Shown one piece after another: positions 8,539 through 16,929 of a stretch of 64,000 nucleotides of DNA. Below the pieces are notes generated by a model. It saw only the letters and a list, made by a program, of their open reading frames with translations. It was not told where the DNA came from and did no database searches. The stretch is taken from the NCBI RefSeq assembly GCF_005937885.2, contig NZ_CP042176.1:6753501-6817500 (forward strand), given 5' to 3'. The stretch comes from Bradyrhizobium sp. KBS0727. Lineage in GTDB: Bacteria; Pseudomonadota; Alphaproteobacteria; Rhizobiales; Xanthobacteraceae. Position numbers and translations under genes: made by a program. Position 1 is the first letter of the stretch. Each line of letters begins with the position of its first letter.

Positions 8539-8748
8539 TCAACCTAAGAGAGAGGCGGCGCTGCCGTTGTACAGCCACTGCCGGGTCTCTTCGTCGGTCC
8601 ATCCGGGAACCGCGAATCGCGACGTGGGACCGGTAACACGCTGGACCGGGCGTGAGTGACCCTCGCGCGGTTGGAAGCGATGCAGCGGCGCGGCGTTGAC
8701 GGAAGCACCCAAAGTGATCAAAAGGCCTATGGCCAGAGCCGCTCGCAT
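8539..8748 (-). CDS. Small exported protein (FAVPGWTDEETRQWL motif)
   Basis: A 69-residue protein with a signal peptide (MRAALAIGLLITLGASVNA, 1-19) and a short basic mature part ending in FAVPGWTDEETRQWL followed by a Ser/Ala tail. This end motif recurs in small secreted proteins that I associate with Bradyrhizobium; no function is known to me. The ATG at 8748 gives a proper signal peptide. It is divergent from the 8956 gene, with the AT motif copy between them. Confidence 0.6.
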   Translation of the reverse strand: MRAALAIGLLITLGASVNAAPLHRFQPREGHSRPVQRVTGPTSRFAVPGWTDEETRQWLYNGSAASLLG

Positions 8749-8873
8749 CGCATTTGCCCAGGTATCATCGATATGACGATATGTGCGAACGTGCGACCAC
8801 CTTCCCAAGCTGAAACGACTTCACGATTGGTAAAATTCCTTTGATGCCTGGCTGTCCGCCCTTCAAACGCACG

Positions 8874-8891
8874 GATTAAAATTCAATTTAG
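8874..8891. promoter_or_regulatory. Inverted AT motif, copy 4, in a divergent promoter
   Basis: GATTAAA-N5-ATTTAG, one change from the motif, lies 65 bp upstream of the 8956 start and 126 bp upstream of the 8748 start on the other strand. Confidence 0.4.
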
Positions 8892-8955
8892 TGGTGCCGG
8901 CGGATTGCCAACCTACATCAGCTCCGCGTGCATCGAGTAACGAACTGCGCAAAAC

Positions 8956-9192
8956 ATGAACGTTCACGCTCGAACAACAAACGGACGCCGTGACTTGATA
9001 CCCGTGATTATAGCTGTGATCGTCGCAATCGTGGGTACGGCCGGTATCCTCAACGACTTGCGCCCAGGCAACGATCCGCACGATAGCGGCAAAGCGAGGA
9101 TGATCACGTCCGCGGCAGTGTCGAGGATCGGCCCAATCGAAATCCCTTCAGATCCGCCTGCCGGCCGGCGCCAACCAGGGGTCCCGACATGA
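8956..9192 (+). CDS. Small single-span membrane protein
   Basis: A 78-residue protein with one membrane helix (about 13-32, LIPVIIAVIVAIVGTAGIL) after a short positively charged N-terminus, then a polar tail with PGNDPHDSGK and IEIPSDPPAG. I recognise the layout from small Bradyrhizobium membrane proteins but know no function. Its stop codon overlaps the start of the next gene (ATGA at 9189), so the two are translationally coupled and probably act together at the membrane or in the periplasm. Confidence 0.65.
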   Translation: MNVHARTTNGRRDLIPVIIAVIVAIVGTAGILNDLRPGNDPHDSGKARMITSAAVSRIGPIEIPSDPPAGRRQPGVPT

Positions 9193-9476
9193 AAAAGCTT
9201 TTCGTTCTTTGCGTCGCCCTTTGCATTGGCCTTTCAACCGCTGCGGCGTTTGCCCGCGGCGGCGGCATGGGAGGAGCGCATGGCATGGGATCGTCTATGT
9301 CCATGATGGGCGGAGGGGCCTTCGGCACCACCGCTGCCGCGCCCGGCACCAACTCGGCGGGCACAGCGCTTGCCTCGGATGGCGTGGGCAGCCCCATGCT
9401 TGACATCAAGCCCGCTGTCGACCCTGAAGACAAGAAGATCGACAAAATGATAGATTCGATCTGTCGCGGATGTTGA
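9189..9476 (+). CDS. Gly/Met-rich exported protein
   Basis: A 95-residue protein with a signal peptide (about 1-22, ending AAAFA). It has a Gly/Met/His-rich segment (RGGGMGGAHGMGSSMSMMGG) and an acidic/basic C-terminus (VDPEDKKIDKMIDSICRGC) with two cysteines. The composition resembles periplasmic metal-handling or cell-surface proteins, but no domain is recognised. AGGGGT lies 7 nt upstream of the ATG at 9189, which overlaps the upstream stop. Confidence 0.65.
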   Translation: MKKLFVLCVALCIGLSTAAAFARGGGMGGAHGMGSSMSMMGGGAFGTTAAAPGTNSAGTALASDGVGSPMLDIKPAVDPEDKKIDKMIDSICRGC

Positions 9477-9577
9477 TGCTTCTGCGCTGGGGCGTTGCCC
9501 ACTCACCTTGAGGGACGTCGAGTTGAGTGAAGCAGACCTAGCGCCGTCCCCCCGAGCCAAACCGAGCCGTCGATCTC

Positions 9578-10294
9578 ATGGATGGTCCCCAGGTTCACTA
9601 CTTGCCGCTGACTCCGGGATTTTTTTCGATCCTGGTCGTTCTGGCGTTGATGCTGGTCATCCTGATCCAACTCCGTATCCTCAGATATGCCTATATGCGG
9701 CTCGGGATAGGTCCGGGGGTTACCCTCATTCTCCTGTTCGGTTCATTGATCGGAAGCTACTTCAATCTTCCGATCACCGTGCTACCCGGTCCGCCGGTTA
9801 GGTCGGGGCAAATCGTCAACTTCTTCGGCATGCGCTATGTGGTGCCATTCGTGGTTTCGCCCAGCACTATTTTGGCGGTGAATGTCGGCGGCGCGGTGAT
9901 TCCGACATTGATGTCCGCCTATCTTGTGCTCCGCTATCGGCTCTGGCCCAGGGCAGCGATCGCCGTCGCCGCAATCGCCTTCATAGTTCATTCCATGGCG
10001 ACGCCAGTGGCTGGTATCGGCATTGCCGTGCCGGTCTTTGTACCGGTCGTTGCCACGGCGATCCTTGCCCTCGTCCTCTCCCGCGAATATGCAGCGCCGT
10101 TGGCTTATATCGGCGGGTCCATGGGAACGCTGATCGGCGCCGATATTCTCAATCTGGACAAGATCGGCAGCCTTGGCGCGCCGATCGCTTCCATCGGTGG
10201 CGCGGGGACATTTGACGGCATATTCCTGACCGGCATTTTGGCGGTGTTGCTCGCAGGGCTTGCCTCGCCATCGCGGCTATGGCCGGCGTCGTAG
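9578..10294 (+). CDS. DUF1614 family membrane protein
   Basis: A 238-residue integral membrane protein with about seven hydrophobic helices. I assign it to DUF1614 from LILLFGSLIGSYFNLPI, the VNVGGAVIPTLMSAYL segment, and the C-terminal YIGGSMGTLIGADILNLDKI...GAPIASIGGAGTFDGIFLTGILAVLLA, which are family hallmarks. The role of DUF1614 is not known. The ATG at 9578 has only a weak ribosome binding site. It lies 101 bp after the Gly/Met-rich gene on the same strand. Confidence 0.82.
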   Translation: MDGPQVHYLPLTPGFFSILVVLALMLVILIQLRILRYAYMRLGIGPGVTLILLFGSLIGSYFNLPITVLPGPPVRSGQIVNFFGMRYVVPFVVSPSTILAVNVGGAVIPTLMSAYLVLRYRLWPRAAIAVAAIAFIVHSMATPVAGIGIAVPVFVPVVATAILALVLSREYAAPLAYIGGSMGTLIGADILNLDKIGSLGAPIASIGGAGTFDGIFLTGILAVLLAGLASPSRLWPAS

Positions 10295-11045
10295 ACGACC
10301 GGTCGTAAAAATAGCAGCTCAACGCATACATAGGCGCGCTGCTCGATGCGCGCTGTATTGGCGAGCCTTGGCCGTGCCGTTCGCACTGGAGACGGCCGCC
10401 GCTCCAACGGTTACGAACTTTGACGACTCAAGAACGGCCACTTTGCGCGGCGGGTTCAATTGCTGAACGAGATCATTCCGCTGCCAAAACATCGGCCGCT
10501 GACACCGCAGCGCGTTCAAGCTCCACCAATGCAGCGCGCGACGCTCAATCAGTTGTCGAGCGAAACTGCGCTCCCGAACCGGAGCCGCATCGCGGAATGT
10601 CGTAGAGAAAATCGCAAAATATCGTAGCTTTGGCTGGGTTCGCTTCCGGTCGCGCGCCTGCTGTCCGGGAGCCTGCTGCTTTTATTTTTTGCCTGCCAAT
10701 ACCGCCCGTCTGCTTGTTGGTATTTCTGTTGGTATCGGCAGCAATCGGCGACGAAAATTATTTCAAATTCAATTAGTTAGGGTATTAGGCGATTGTCGGC
10801 CAGGGGCACCAGTCTACGCTGCTTTGCAGCTTCGCCTTGGCACAGCCAGTCTTCGCCGCTACGCGGCTTCGCCTGGAGGCCAATTCAACTTTATGGTGCG
10901 TAGAGGCGAAGACTGCCCGGCGTAGCCGCGTCGGCCGTAGCAGGATTGTGCCGTCAGGTCGCGAGTTTGCCCTCGTCAAATTGATCGGCGACGTCTGGAG
11001 CTTCGTCACCCTTCGTACGCCCAAATCAGAGCGCAGCCGTTCGAG
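10295..11045. other. Intergenic region (about 750 bp) with a repeat element
   Basis: No credible gene. The right half contains a palindrome-rich repeat (10812-10935). Around 10761-10780 is a sequence close to the AT motif but with changed spacing. TTGGTAT occurs twice near 10716-10737. There is no integrase or tRNA to make this an attachment site. Confidence 0.45.
10812..10935. repeat. Palindrome-rich interspersed repeat (TTCGCC/GGCGAAG type)
   Basis: A run of short words such as CTTCGCCGCTACGCGGCTTC and GGCGAAGACTGCCCGGCGTAG can fold on itself. This resembles a noncoding repeat I know from Bradyrhizobium genomes, often found after tRNA or genes. It lies downstream of the LysR gene and far from the DUF1614 gene. 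Confidence 0.5.
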
Positions 11046-11981
11046 TTATGCCGCTTTTTCCGTAGCGCGAAAGTTTTTCGCAGTTCGCCTAACCAGGCTT
11101 AGGAAGTTACGAACCACTGCTGAAGGGTCGCCGCGGCGCGATGCGAGAGTCAAAACGGCCTTCGGTTGCGCGGCGCCCTTGAGCCGACGGTAAGCTACAC
11201 CGTCCATCGCCATTCGCTGCATCGAAGCCGGCACGACAGAAATGCCAAGTCCGGCAGCGACGAGACTCAGCGCCGATGTGATGCGGGGCGCTTCCTGGCC
11301 AAGGCGTGGGCGGAAGCCTGCCTTGAGGCATGCCGCGGTCGTCTCGTCATACAGTCCCGGCCCATGTTGGCGCGCGTAGACGATGAAGGTTTCGCCGGCG
11401 AGGTCTTTCAATGACAATAGAGCGTCGCCGCCGTCGTTCTGAGCCAGCGCATGAGCGTTGGGCAACGCCACCACCATCGGTTCCTCGATCAAGGAGTCGA
11501 TGACAAGGTGCTCCGGCTCGGCCATAGGCGTTCGTAGAAAAGCTGCGTCCATCTGCTCGTCTCGGAGCCGTTTGAGGAGCTCCGGGCTGAGGCACTCCTC
11601 CAATGTCAGGCTCACCAGCGGGAAGGCCTCCCGGAACGCGCGGATGACACGCGGCACGAATGGATGAAATGGACCGGTGGGCGTAACGCCCACGCAAAGC
11701 CGGCCCTGCTCGCCTCGCGCCGTGCGCCGCGTTGATTCGATTGCTCGCTCGTTTTGCGCGAGCATCGCGCGCGCATTGTCGAGGAAGACGCGGCCGGCTT
11801 CGGTCAACTCGACACCGCGCGCCTTGCGGCGAAAGAGCTGAACGTCAAGTTCGCGCTCGATCGCCTTGATCCGTTGGCTGAGCGGCGGCTGCTGGATCCC
11901 GAGGCGTTCGGCGGCGCGCGTGATATGTCCTTCTTCAGCGACGGCGATGAAATACCGGAGATGTCTGAGCTCCATTGTCAT
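11046..11981 (-). CDS. LysR-family transcriptional regulator
   Basis: A 311-residue LysR regulator. The N-terminal helix-turn-helix is MELRHLRYFIAVAEEGHITRAAERLGIQQPPLSQRI..., then the linker helix to about 90, and a substrate-binding domain (about 92-300) that senses a small effector. It resembles the BenM/CatM and TfdR branch that controls aromatic or organic-acid use. The ATG at 11981 is chosen; 11975 and a TTG at 11987 are also possible. It is divergent from the Bug solute-binding protein gene (137 bp apart) and likely controls it and itself. Confidence 0.92.
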   Translation of the reverse strand: MTMELRHLRYFIAVAEEGHITRAAERLGIQQPPLSQRIKAIERELDVQLFRRKARGVELTEAGRVFLDNARAMLAQNERAIESTRRTARGEQGRLCVGVTPTGPFHPFVPRVIRAFREAFPLVSLTLEECLSPELLKRLRDEQMDAAFLRTPMAEPEHLVIDSLIEEPMVVALPNAHALAQNDGGDALLSLKDLAGETFIVYARQHGPGLYDETTAACLKAGFRPRLGQEAPRITSALSLVAAGLGISVVPASMQRMAMDGVAYRRLKGAAQPKAVLTLASRRGDPSAVVRNFLSLVRRTAKNFRATEKAA

Positions 11982-12118
11982 ATCCAATTCAATATGAATT
12001 TCGCTATTTCCATATTATAGCTCGTCTTTCTTGAAAATGGTAATCTGGCCTCTGTTTGGGGAACATTGACGCCAAGGCCGTCCTGCAACGGTGTCCCCTA
12101 AAGGCCGGGAGATCCGCC

Positions 12119-13099
12119 ATGAAGCTTTTGCGCCGGCAATTCCTACAGCTCACAGCGGGTGCGGCCTTCGCGCCAATTCTATCGACGGCTGCGTCGGCGC
12201 AAACCTATCCGACGCGGCCGGTGCGCGTGATCGTTCCCTACGCAGCCGCCGGTCCGACCGACATCCTGGCGCGCCTCACCGCGCAAAAATTGTCCGAACA
12301 TCTCGGAAAGCAGTTCTACGTCGAGAACGTCGGTGGAGCCGGTGGCAATATCGGCATGGGTCAGGGCGCGAGAGCGGCACCCGATGGTTATACCGTCCTT
12401 GTGGTTCCGCCAAATATCGTCGTCAACCCGGCCATGTACGACACGGTACCCTACGATCCCTATAAGGACTTCGACCCGGTAACGATTGCCGTTACCTCGC
12501 CCACGGTGCTCACGGTCCATCCGTCACTGGCAGTCCGGACCGTCAAGGATCTCGTTGCATTGATCAAATCCAGTCCCGCCAAATACAGCTTCGCTTCTCC
12601 GGGGACCGGGACACCTCCACATCTTGTCGGCGAGCACTTCCGTCTGTTGCTCGGCCTCGACCTCGTGCACGTGCCCTTCAACAGCGCTGGCCTGGCGGTC
12701 GGCTCGACGCTCGCCGGGCATACGCCGATTGCCTTCACCTCGTTGCCTCCGGCCGTGTCGCAGATCAATGAAGGCAAGCTGCGCGCGCTGGCTGTTACCA
12801 GCAAGATGCGGTCGCAGGCACTGCCGGAGGTGCCCAGCATGGTGGAAGCCGGCTATCCTGAAGTAGAGGGCGAGGGATGGTTCGCGTTCATCGTTCCGGC
12901 CGGAACGCCGAAGGAGATTACCTCGCTGCTCCATCGCGAGATCGTCAAGATCATCGCGCTGCCGGACATCATGGAGAAAATGACGGCGCTTGGCTTCGTG
13001 GCGGTCGGCAATACACCTGACGAGGCTGCTGCCCTGTTCAGGACCGAAGGCGCCAAATGGGCAAAGGTGATTCGAGAGGCAGGGATCAAGACTCAGTGA
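12119..13099 (+). CDS. Bug-family (TctC-type) solute-binding protein
   Basis: A 326-residue periplasmic binding protein of the tripartite tricarboxylate transporter receptor family. The N-terminus has a twin-arginine-like signal (LRRQFLQLTAGAAF... to ASA). The mature start is YPTRPVRVIVPYAAAGPTDILAR, followed by GGAGGNIGMGQGARAAPDGYT, the ligand-loop signatures of this family. Such proteins capture carboxylates, amino acids or aromatic acids. No TctA/TctB membrane partner lies nearby, as is usual for Bug proteins. GGGAGA precedes the ATG at 12119. It is transcribed away from the LysR gene. Confidence 0.92.
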   Translation: MKLLRRQFLQLTAGAAFAPILSTAASAQTYPTRPVRVIVPYAAAGPTDILARLTAQKLSEHLGKQFYVENVGGAGGNIGMGQGARAAPDGYTVLVVPPNIVVNPAMYDTVPYDPYKDFDPVTIAVTSPTVLTVHPSLAVRTVKDLVALIKSSPAKYSFASPGTGTPPHLVGEHFRLLLGLDLVHVPFNSAGLAVGSTLAGHTPIAFTSLPPAVSQINEGKLRALAVTSKMRSQALPEVPSMVEAGYPEVEGEGWFAFIVPAGTPKEITSLLHREIVKIIALPDIMEKMTALGFVAVGNTPDEAAALFRTEGAKWAKVIREAGIKTQ

Positions 13100-13152
13100 T
13101 GCCGCGTCACTGCGAATAGTGTCGGCACTTGTAGATTTGAAAGGGTTTTCGC

Positions 13153-13436
13153 ATGCAGAATTTCGGTCATTTCGTCAGCGATTTCGTCCGATCCAAATCC
13201 CCGGTGAACCGATTACTCCCCAGGGCCAACTAGTCAGCAGCTTCGTCCATGAAAACCATATCCCCGGCAACCCAGTGTCGCCCGGTGACCTCGTCAGCGA
13301 TTTCGTCCATACGCTGGAGCAAGTCGGACCACCCATCACCCCGCAAGGCCAGATCGTCAGCGACTTCGTCCACGAGCTGCACAACCCGACCACGACGTCG
13401 ATTGGACTTGGCGCAGACGGCTTTTTGATTACCTGA
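13153..13436 (+). pseudogene. FVSDFVH-repeat protein gene with an apparent -1 frameshift
   Basis: The ATG at 13153 (AAAGG 8 nt upstream) opens MQNFGHFVSDFVRSKS, but this frame soon stops. The continuation is in the -1 frame from about 13197 to 13436. It encodes three consecutive 21-residue units, each with a Pro/Gly part (IPGEPITPQG type) and an (L/I)VS(D/S)FVH part, then a tail TSIGLGADGFLIT. The FVSDFVR of the first frame aligns with the same motif, so the gene likely began as one reading frame of about 94 residues broken at AAATCC. The long upstream frame from 13119 has no such repeat at its start. No domain is known to me. It could also be a programmed shift. Confidence 0.55.
13197..13385 (+). 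repeat. Three tandem 63-bp coding repeats
   Basis: Units at 13197-13259, 13260-13322 and 13323-13385 encode 21 residues each. The common words are GTCAGC and TTCGTCCA. They are diverged at DNA level but aligned without gaps in protein, which suggests selection on the protein. Confidence 0.7.
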
Positions 13437-13746
13437 AGGCACACCAAAGCGACAGGCAAGGGCACGACGAGTTGGTTCTGATCCTTTGGATCGGTCACCG
13501 GAACGCCGGCGGGAATTGTCTTCCCATCTCCATTTTTGATTTCCGCGCCCGAAAATTTGGCGATCGATGCGGATCAAGATGATTGAGTGACTTTGGCTCT
13601 TGCACTCACTGGAAGCTTTTGGACTTTACTGTGGTCGGCCCGTTCATCACGGGTTCAGTCCAAATGACCAAGCTGGCTTGGTCGCAACGCCAGCAGGAAC
13701 CCTCATGACGTTGTGGACGAAGAGTCACCTCCAAGGGAGCAAGTTC
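13437..13746. other. Intergenic region without a recognisable gene
   Basis: About 310 bp between the repeat-protein gene and the next exported protein. Nothing recognisable was seen. Confidence 0.35.
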
Positions 13747-14166
13747 ATGATTAATCGGCGTCTCGCACTCGGAATGATCGCGGCAATCACGACGATCGAC
13801 GCGTCTCGCGTCGCCTTCGCGAAGGAGAAGCACCATCTTAATGGGAAAGACCTGCTTGGCGACAGAATCAAAAAGAATGGCAAGCACAAGATCCATACGA
13901 CCGGGAAGAACGTCGATGTCTTTGCCGAAGTGAACAACGGCAAGGTTACCGCCGTTACCGCCGCTGGAATGCAGGTGAAGAAAGTCAAATCTCGTCAGAA
14001 GCTGGCTGAGACGACCCCTGGCATAACGCTTGCGAGCATGCGAATCGCACAAGCCGACGTCTACTACTACGGCTATTGGGTGTATGACGATCTCACTGAT
14101 ACCTACATTTGGTTTCCGGTGGACTACGTGATCGTCGATTCATCCTGGATCGAGTACACGGCTTAG
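13747..14166 (+). CDS. Exported protein of unknown function
   Basis: A 139-residue protein with a signal peptide (MINRRLALGMIAAITTIDASRVAFA, about 1-25; the RR pair makes Tat export possible). The mature part is Lys-rich (GDRIKKNGKHKIHTTGKNVDVFAEVNNGKVTAVTA), looks like a beta-rich repeat, and ends in a Tyr/Trp-rich segment (DVYYYGYWVYDD...YIWFPVDYVIVDSSWIEYTA). No named domain. AAGGGAG precedes the ATG at 13747. The strong hairpin after its stop marks the end of its transcript. Confidence 0.7.
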   Translation: MINRRLALGMIAAITTIDASRVAFAKEKHHLNGKDLLGDRIKKNGKHKIHTTGKNVDVFAEVNNGKVTAVTAAGMQVKKVKSRQKLAETTPGITLASMRIAQADVYYYGYWVYDDLTDTYIWFPVDYVIVDSSWIEYTA

Positions 14167-14179
14167 GCAGCAGTGCGCG

Positions 14180-14210
14180 GGTCAGGCGGGCGATCAGCGC
14201 CCACCTGACC
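14180..14210. terminator. Hairpin after the 13747 gene
   Basis: A 13-position stem (GGTCAGG-C-GGGCG pairing with CGCCC-A-CCTGACC, one mismatch) lies between the convergent ends of the 13747 gene and the ABC permease. No T-run is present; it may end transcripts from both sides. Confidence 0.45.
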
Positions 14211-14261
14211 GGCGTCGTGCGCCGTTGCGAATTGTAGCGTCCGGGAAATAGCCCCCGCGCG

Positions 14262-15023
14262 CTATTGCCACGCCAGCAACGAACGCTCGAGGCGGTTCAT
14301 CAGGGTCGTTACCCCGAGGCCCAGGAATGCGAGCAGAAACAGAATGCCCATGACGCCGTCCATGTGGAACGTCGACTGCAGATAGGCCAGCGTTTGGCCT
14401 AGCCCGTGCTCGGCCGCGATCAGCTCGGCGCCGACGACCCCGAGCAGCGCGAAGATGAGACCAAGGCGCAATCCCGAAAAGATCACCGGAACAGCGGAGG
14501 GCAACGTCACCTTGAAAAAGACCTGCCGCTGGGTTGCGCCGAGCGCTTTCGACAGCACCAGGTGATCGCTGTTGACCCCGCGGATGCCGGCGAGGGTCGC
14601 AGACAGCACGATGAAGAAGGTGAGGCTGACGCCGACGGCGACCTTCGAACCGATGCCCAGTCCGAACCAGAGCAGAAAGAGCGGCGCCAGCGCGATGCGC
14701 GGCATCGCGTTGAGCAGGGTCAGATACGGTTCCGCGGCGCGATGGAACGGCGGCAGCATCGCGAACACCAGACCGAGCGCGATCGCACAGACGCTGCCGG
14801 CGACAAAGGATATCGCTGCCGCCAGCAGGGTGTAGCCGAGTTCGAGCCAGAGCTTTCCGCCAACGGTAAATCCCTTCCAGAGGAAGCCGGCGATTCCGGA
14901 GGGGCGGCCGAAGAAGGTCGGATCGAGCAGCCCTCGCGAAGAGGCCAGTTCCCAGACACCGATCAGCACCACGATGAAGGCGGCGTGAGCGGCCAGGGTC
15001 AGAAGGCGGCTAGTGGTCTGCAT
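14262..15023 (-). CDS. ABC importer permease, SsuC/TauC type
   Basis: A 253-residue inner-membrane permease with about six helices and the binding-protein-dependent transport signature near 170-190 (SKALGATQRQVFFKVTLPSAVPVIFSGLRLG), the EAA loop that docks on the ATPase. Family members import sulfonates, taurine, nitrate or thiamine precursors. The ATG at 15023 overlaps the end of the ATPase gene by 14 bp, so the two are coupled. Last gene of the dioxygenase/ABC operon. Confidence 0.9.
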   Translation of the reverse strand: MQTTSRLLTLAAHAAFIVVLIGVWELASSRGLLDPTFFGRPSGIAGFLWKGFTVGGKLWLELGYTLLAAAISFVAGSVCAIALGLVFAMLPPFHRAAEPYLTLLNAMPRIALAPLFLLWFGLGIGSKVAVGVSLTFFIVLSATLAGIRGVNSDHLVLSKALGATQRQVFFKVTLPSAVPVIFSGLRLGLIFALLGVVGAELIAAEHGLGQTLAYLQSTFHMDGVMGILFLLAFLGLGVTTLMNRLERSLLAWQ

Positions 15024-15846
15024 GGCCCATGCCTTGTTCGAGCAGACTCCAGAGCTGGGCGTACAGCGCATGAAATCGCGGATCCTTCTGAAGCGCCCGG
15101 ACATGCCGCGGCCGCGGCAAGTCGATCGGCACGTCGGCAATAATTCGTCCGGGACGCGCGCCCATCACGATGACGCGGTCGGACAGCGCGACGGCCTCGG
15201 CGAGATCGTGGGTGACAAAGACGACCGTCCTCTGATTGGCCGACCACAGGTCCATCAGCACGTCTTCGAGCTGCAACTTGGTCTGTGCGTCGAGCGCGCC
15301 GAACGGCTCATCCATCAGAAACACCGGACTGTCGAGCGCGAACGTACGCGCCAGCGCGCAACGCTGGCGCATGCCATGCGACAGCGCTTTCGGGTAGCGG
15401 TCGGCGAAATCGGCGAGGCCGACGCGACTGAGCAGATCGCGCGCCCGCTCCTGGCGCGCTGCCTTGGGGACGTCACGGATCTCCATGCCGTAGGCGGCGT
15501 TGCCGAGCGCCGTCCGCCACGGCAGCAGGCTGTCGCGCGCCAGCATGTAGGCAATGTCCGGATTTCCGGGACGCGGCGGCCTGTCAAGGACGCGGACGTC
15601 GCCTTCGGGCTGCTCGTGCAGCAGGCCTGTCAGCAGGTTGAGAATCGTGGTCTTGCCGCAGCCGCTGGGGCCGACAAGCGAGACGAACTCGCCAACGTCG
15701 AGCGAGAAGGATACGCGATCGACAGCCAGCACCGGCGATTCCGTCCGGGCGCCGAAGCGAACGGACAGATCGCGGACCTCGATGGCCTTTGTCGATTTCG
15801 CAACGACAAGCCGTGGCTTGGCGGGGGCAGCGGATGGCCGGGTCAC
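15010..15846 (-). CDS. ABC importer ATPase, SsuB/TauB type
   Basis: A 278-residue ATP-binding subunit. Walker A GPSGCGKT is at 59-66, the Q-loop near YMLARDSLLPWRT, the signature at 155-162 reads LSHGMRQR instead of the usual LSGGMRQR, Walker B with catalytic Glu is FLMDEPFGALD (176-186), and the switch His is in VTHDLAEA. The Gly-to-His change in the signature is unusual but occurs in some family members. It follows the binding-protein gene by 14 bp and overlaps the permease gene. Confidence 0.92.
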   Translation of the reverse strand: MTRPSAAPAKPRLVVAKSTKAIEVRDLSVRFGARTESPVLAVDRVSFSLDVGEFVSLVGPSGCGKTTILNLLTGLLHEQPEGDVRVLDRPPRPGNPDIAYMLARDSLLPWRTALGNAAYGMEIRDVPKAARQERARDLLSRVGLADFADRYPKALSHGMRQRCALARTFALDSPVFLMDEPFGALDAQTKLQLEDVLMDLWSANQRTVVFVTHDLAEAVALSDRVIVMGARPGRIIADVPIDLPRPRHVRALQKDPRFHALYAQLWSLLEQGMGHADH

Positions 15847-15860
15847 GGCGTCTTCCTCCG

Positions 15861-16871
15861 TCAGGGCGCGTTGCCGTAGAGCAATTTTCCGGTGTCGAAC
15901 TTGGCCTCGATCTGCCTGGTCGCCAGCATGTTATCGGCGATCTGCTGCAAGGCAAGTCGGCTTACACCGGCCTTGTAGGCGGGAATCGCATTCTTGAGCG
16001 AATACGCCATGACTTCGTCGCCTTTCGGCATATTGAACTTGAAATAGCTTTGCGCAATCTTCAGCGCCTCGTCGAAATTCCCGGGGTCCTGCAGAAAGGC
16101 CTCGGCGTCCTTTGCCGCGGCGATCAGCGCGTCCTGAACGTGAGGTGTCTTGTCGATCGCCTCCTGGCTGACCACCATGTTCGAAGACGCACCGTTGGTT
16201 CGTGCGATCGCGGCCGGCTCCTTGGTCTCGAATGCGCGGAAGATCGTCTTGCAGGTCTTGAGCACATCGCACATCGAGCCCGATGGCTCGAACGTCATGC
16301 TGGCATCGATCTGCCTGGAAGTGAGGGCGCCGTACGAGGTATCGGGCGCGCCGACCGCGACAAAGGTGAAATCCTCCGCTTTCAGTCCGGCGCCCTCGGC
16401 GAGCAGGCCGAACTGCAGCTCGCCGCCCGATCCGCGCGCGGGCACGCCGATCTTCTTGCCCTTGAGATCCGCCATCAGCGCCGGATAGCCTTTTGCCGCA
16501 TTAGGGGCATCGAGATCGTTTCGGATGACGATGTGGAACACGTTGAGGGTCGCCCCGCTCAGGATGATCTTCAGCGCAGCACCCTTGATCGATGCGTTGA
16601 TCAGGACCTCCGGCGGAAAGAAGCCGACATCGATGCTCTTGGCCAGCAGCGCCTGGGCGCCCAGCGGACCGGAGGGGATCATCTGCAACTGGCATTTGAT
16701 GCCGTGCGCTTCGCAGTAGCCCTTCGACACCGCAATGCGAAAAAGCATGTTGCCGATACCGGGATAGTCCTGAATCTTGACGATCTCGCCCTTGCCTTGC
16801 GCGCTGGCGGCCGTCGCGGACGCGCACAAAACCGTCAGCGCCAGCGCGCCGATCCATCTTCCCGACTTCAT
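15861..16871 (-). CDS. ABC importer solute-binding protein, NitT/TauT (NMT1-like) type
   Basis: A 336-residue periplasmic binding protein with signal peptide (MKSGRWIGALALTVLCASATAASA, 1-24). The mature start KGEIVKIQDYPGIGNMLFRIAVSKGYCEAHGI and DLKGKKIGVPARGSGGELQF are typical of the NMT1/SsuA superfamily. GGGAGA lies upstream of the ATG at 16871. It is the second gene of the operon, after the dioxygenase. The presence of a TauD-type enzyme suggests, but does not prove, a sulfonate or similar ether/ester substrate. Confidence 0.9.
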   Translation of the reverse strand: MKSGRWIGALALTVLCASATAASAQGKGEIVKIQDYPGIGNMLFRIAVSKGYCEAHGIKCQLQMIPSGPLGAQALLAKSIDVGFFPPEVLINASIKGAALKIILSGATLNVFHIVIRNDLDAPNAAKGYPALMADLKGKKIGVPARGSGGELQFGLLAEGAGLKAEDFTFVAVGAPDTSYGALTSRQIDASMTFEPSGSMCDVLKTCKTIFRAFETKEPAAIARTNGASSNMVVSQEAIDKTPHVQDALIAAAKDAEAFLQDPGNFDEALKIAQSYFKFNMPKGDEVMAYSLKNAIPAYKAGVSRLALQQIADNMLATRQIEAKFDTGKLLYGNAP

Positions 16872-16929
16872 CCGAATTTCTCCCTGCGCCAATCCAACCT
16901 GGCGACACGTTGCATCGCGCTGCGCTAGT

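Noticed and set aside
10700..10780. Possible phage attachment site (repeated TTGGTAT words)
   Set aside because: No tRNA, integrase or second copy in the window.
13197..13385. Three 63-bp tandem units considered as a CRISPR array or noncoding repeat
   Set aside because: Units touch each other without spacers and are better conserved as protein than as DNA.
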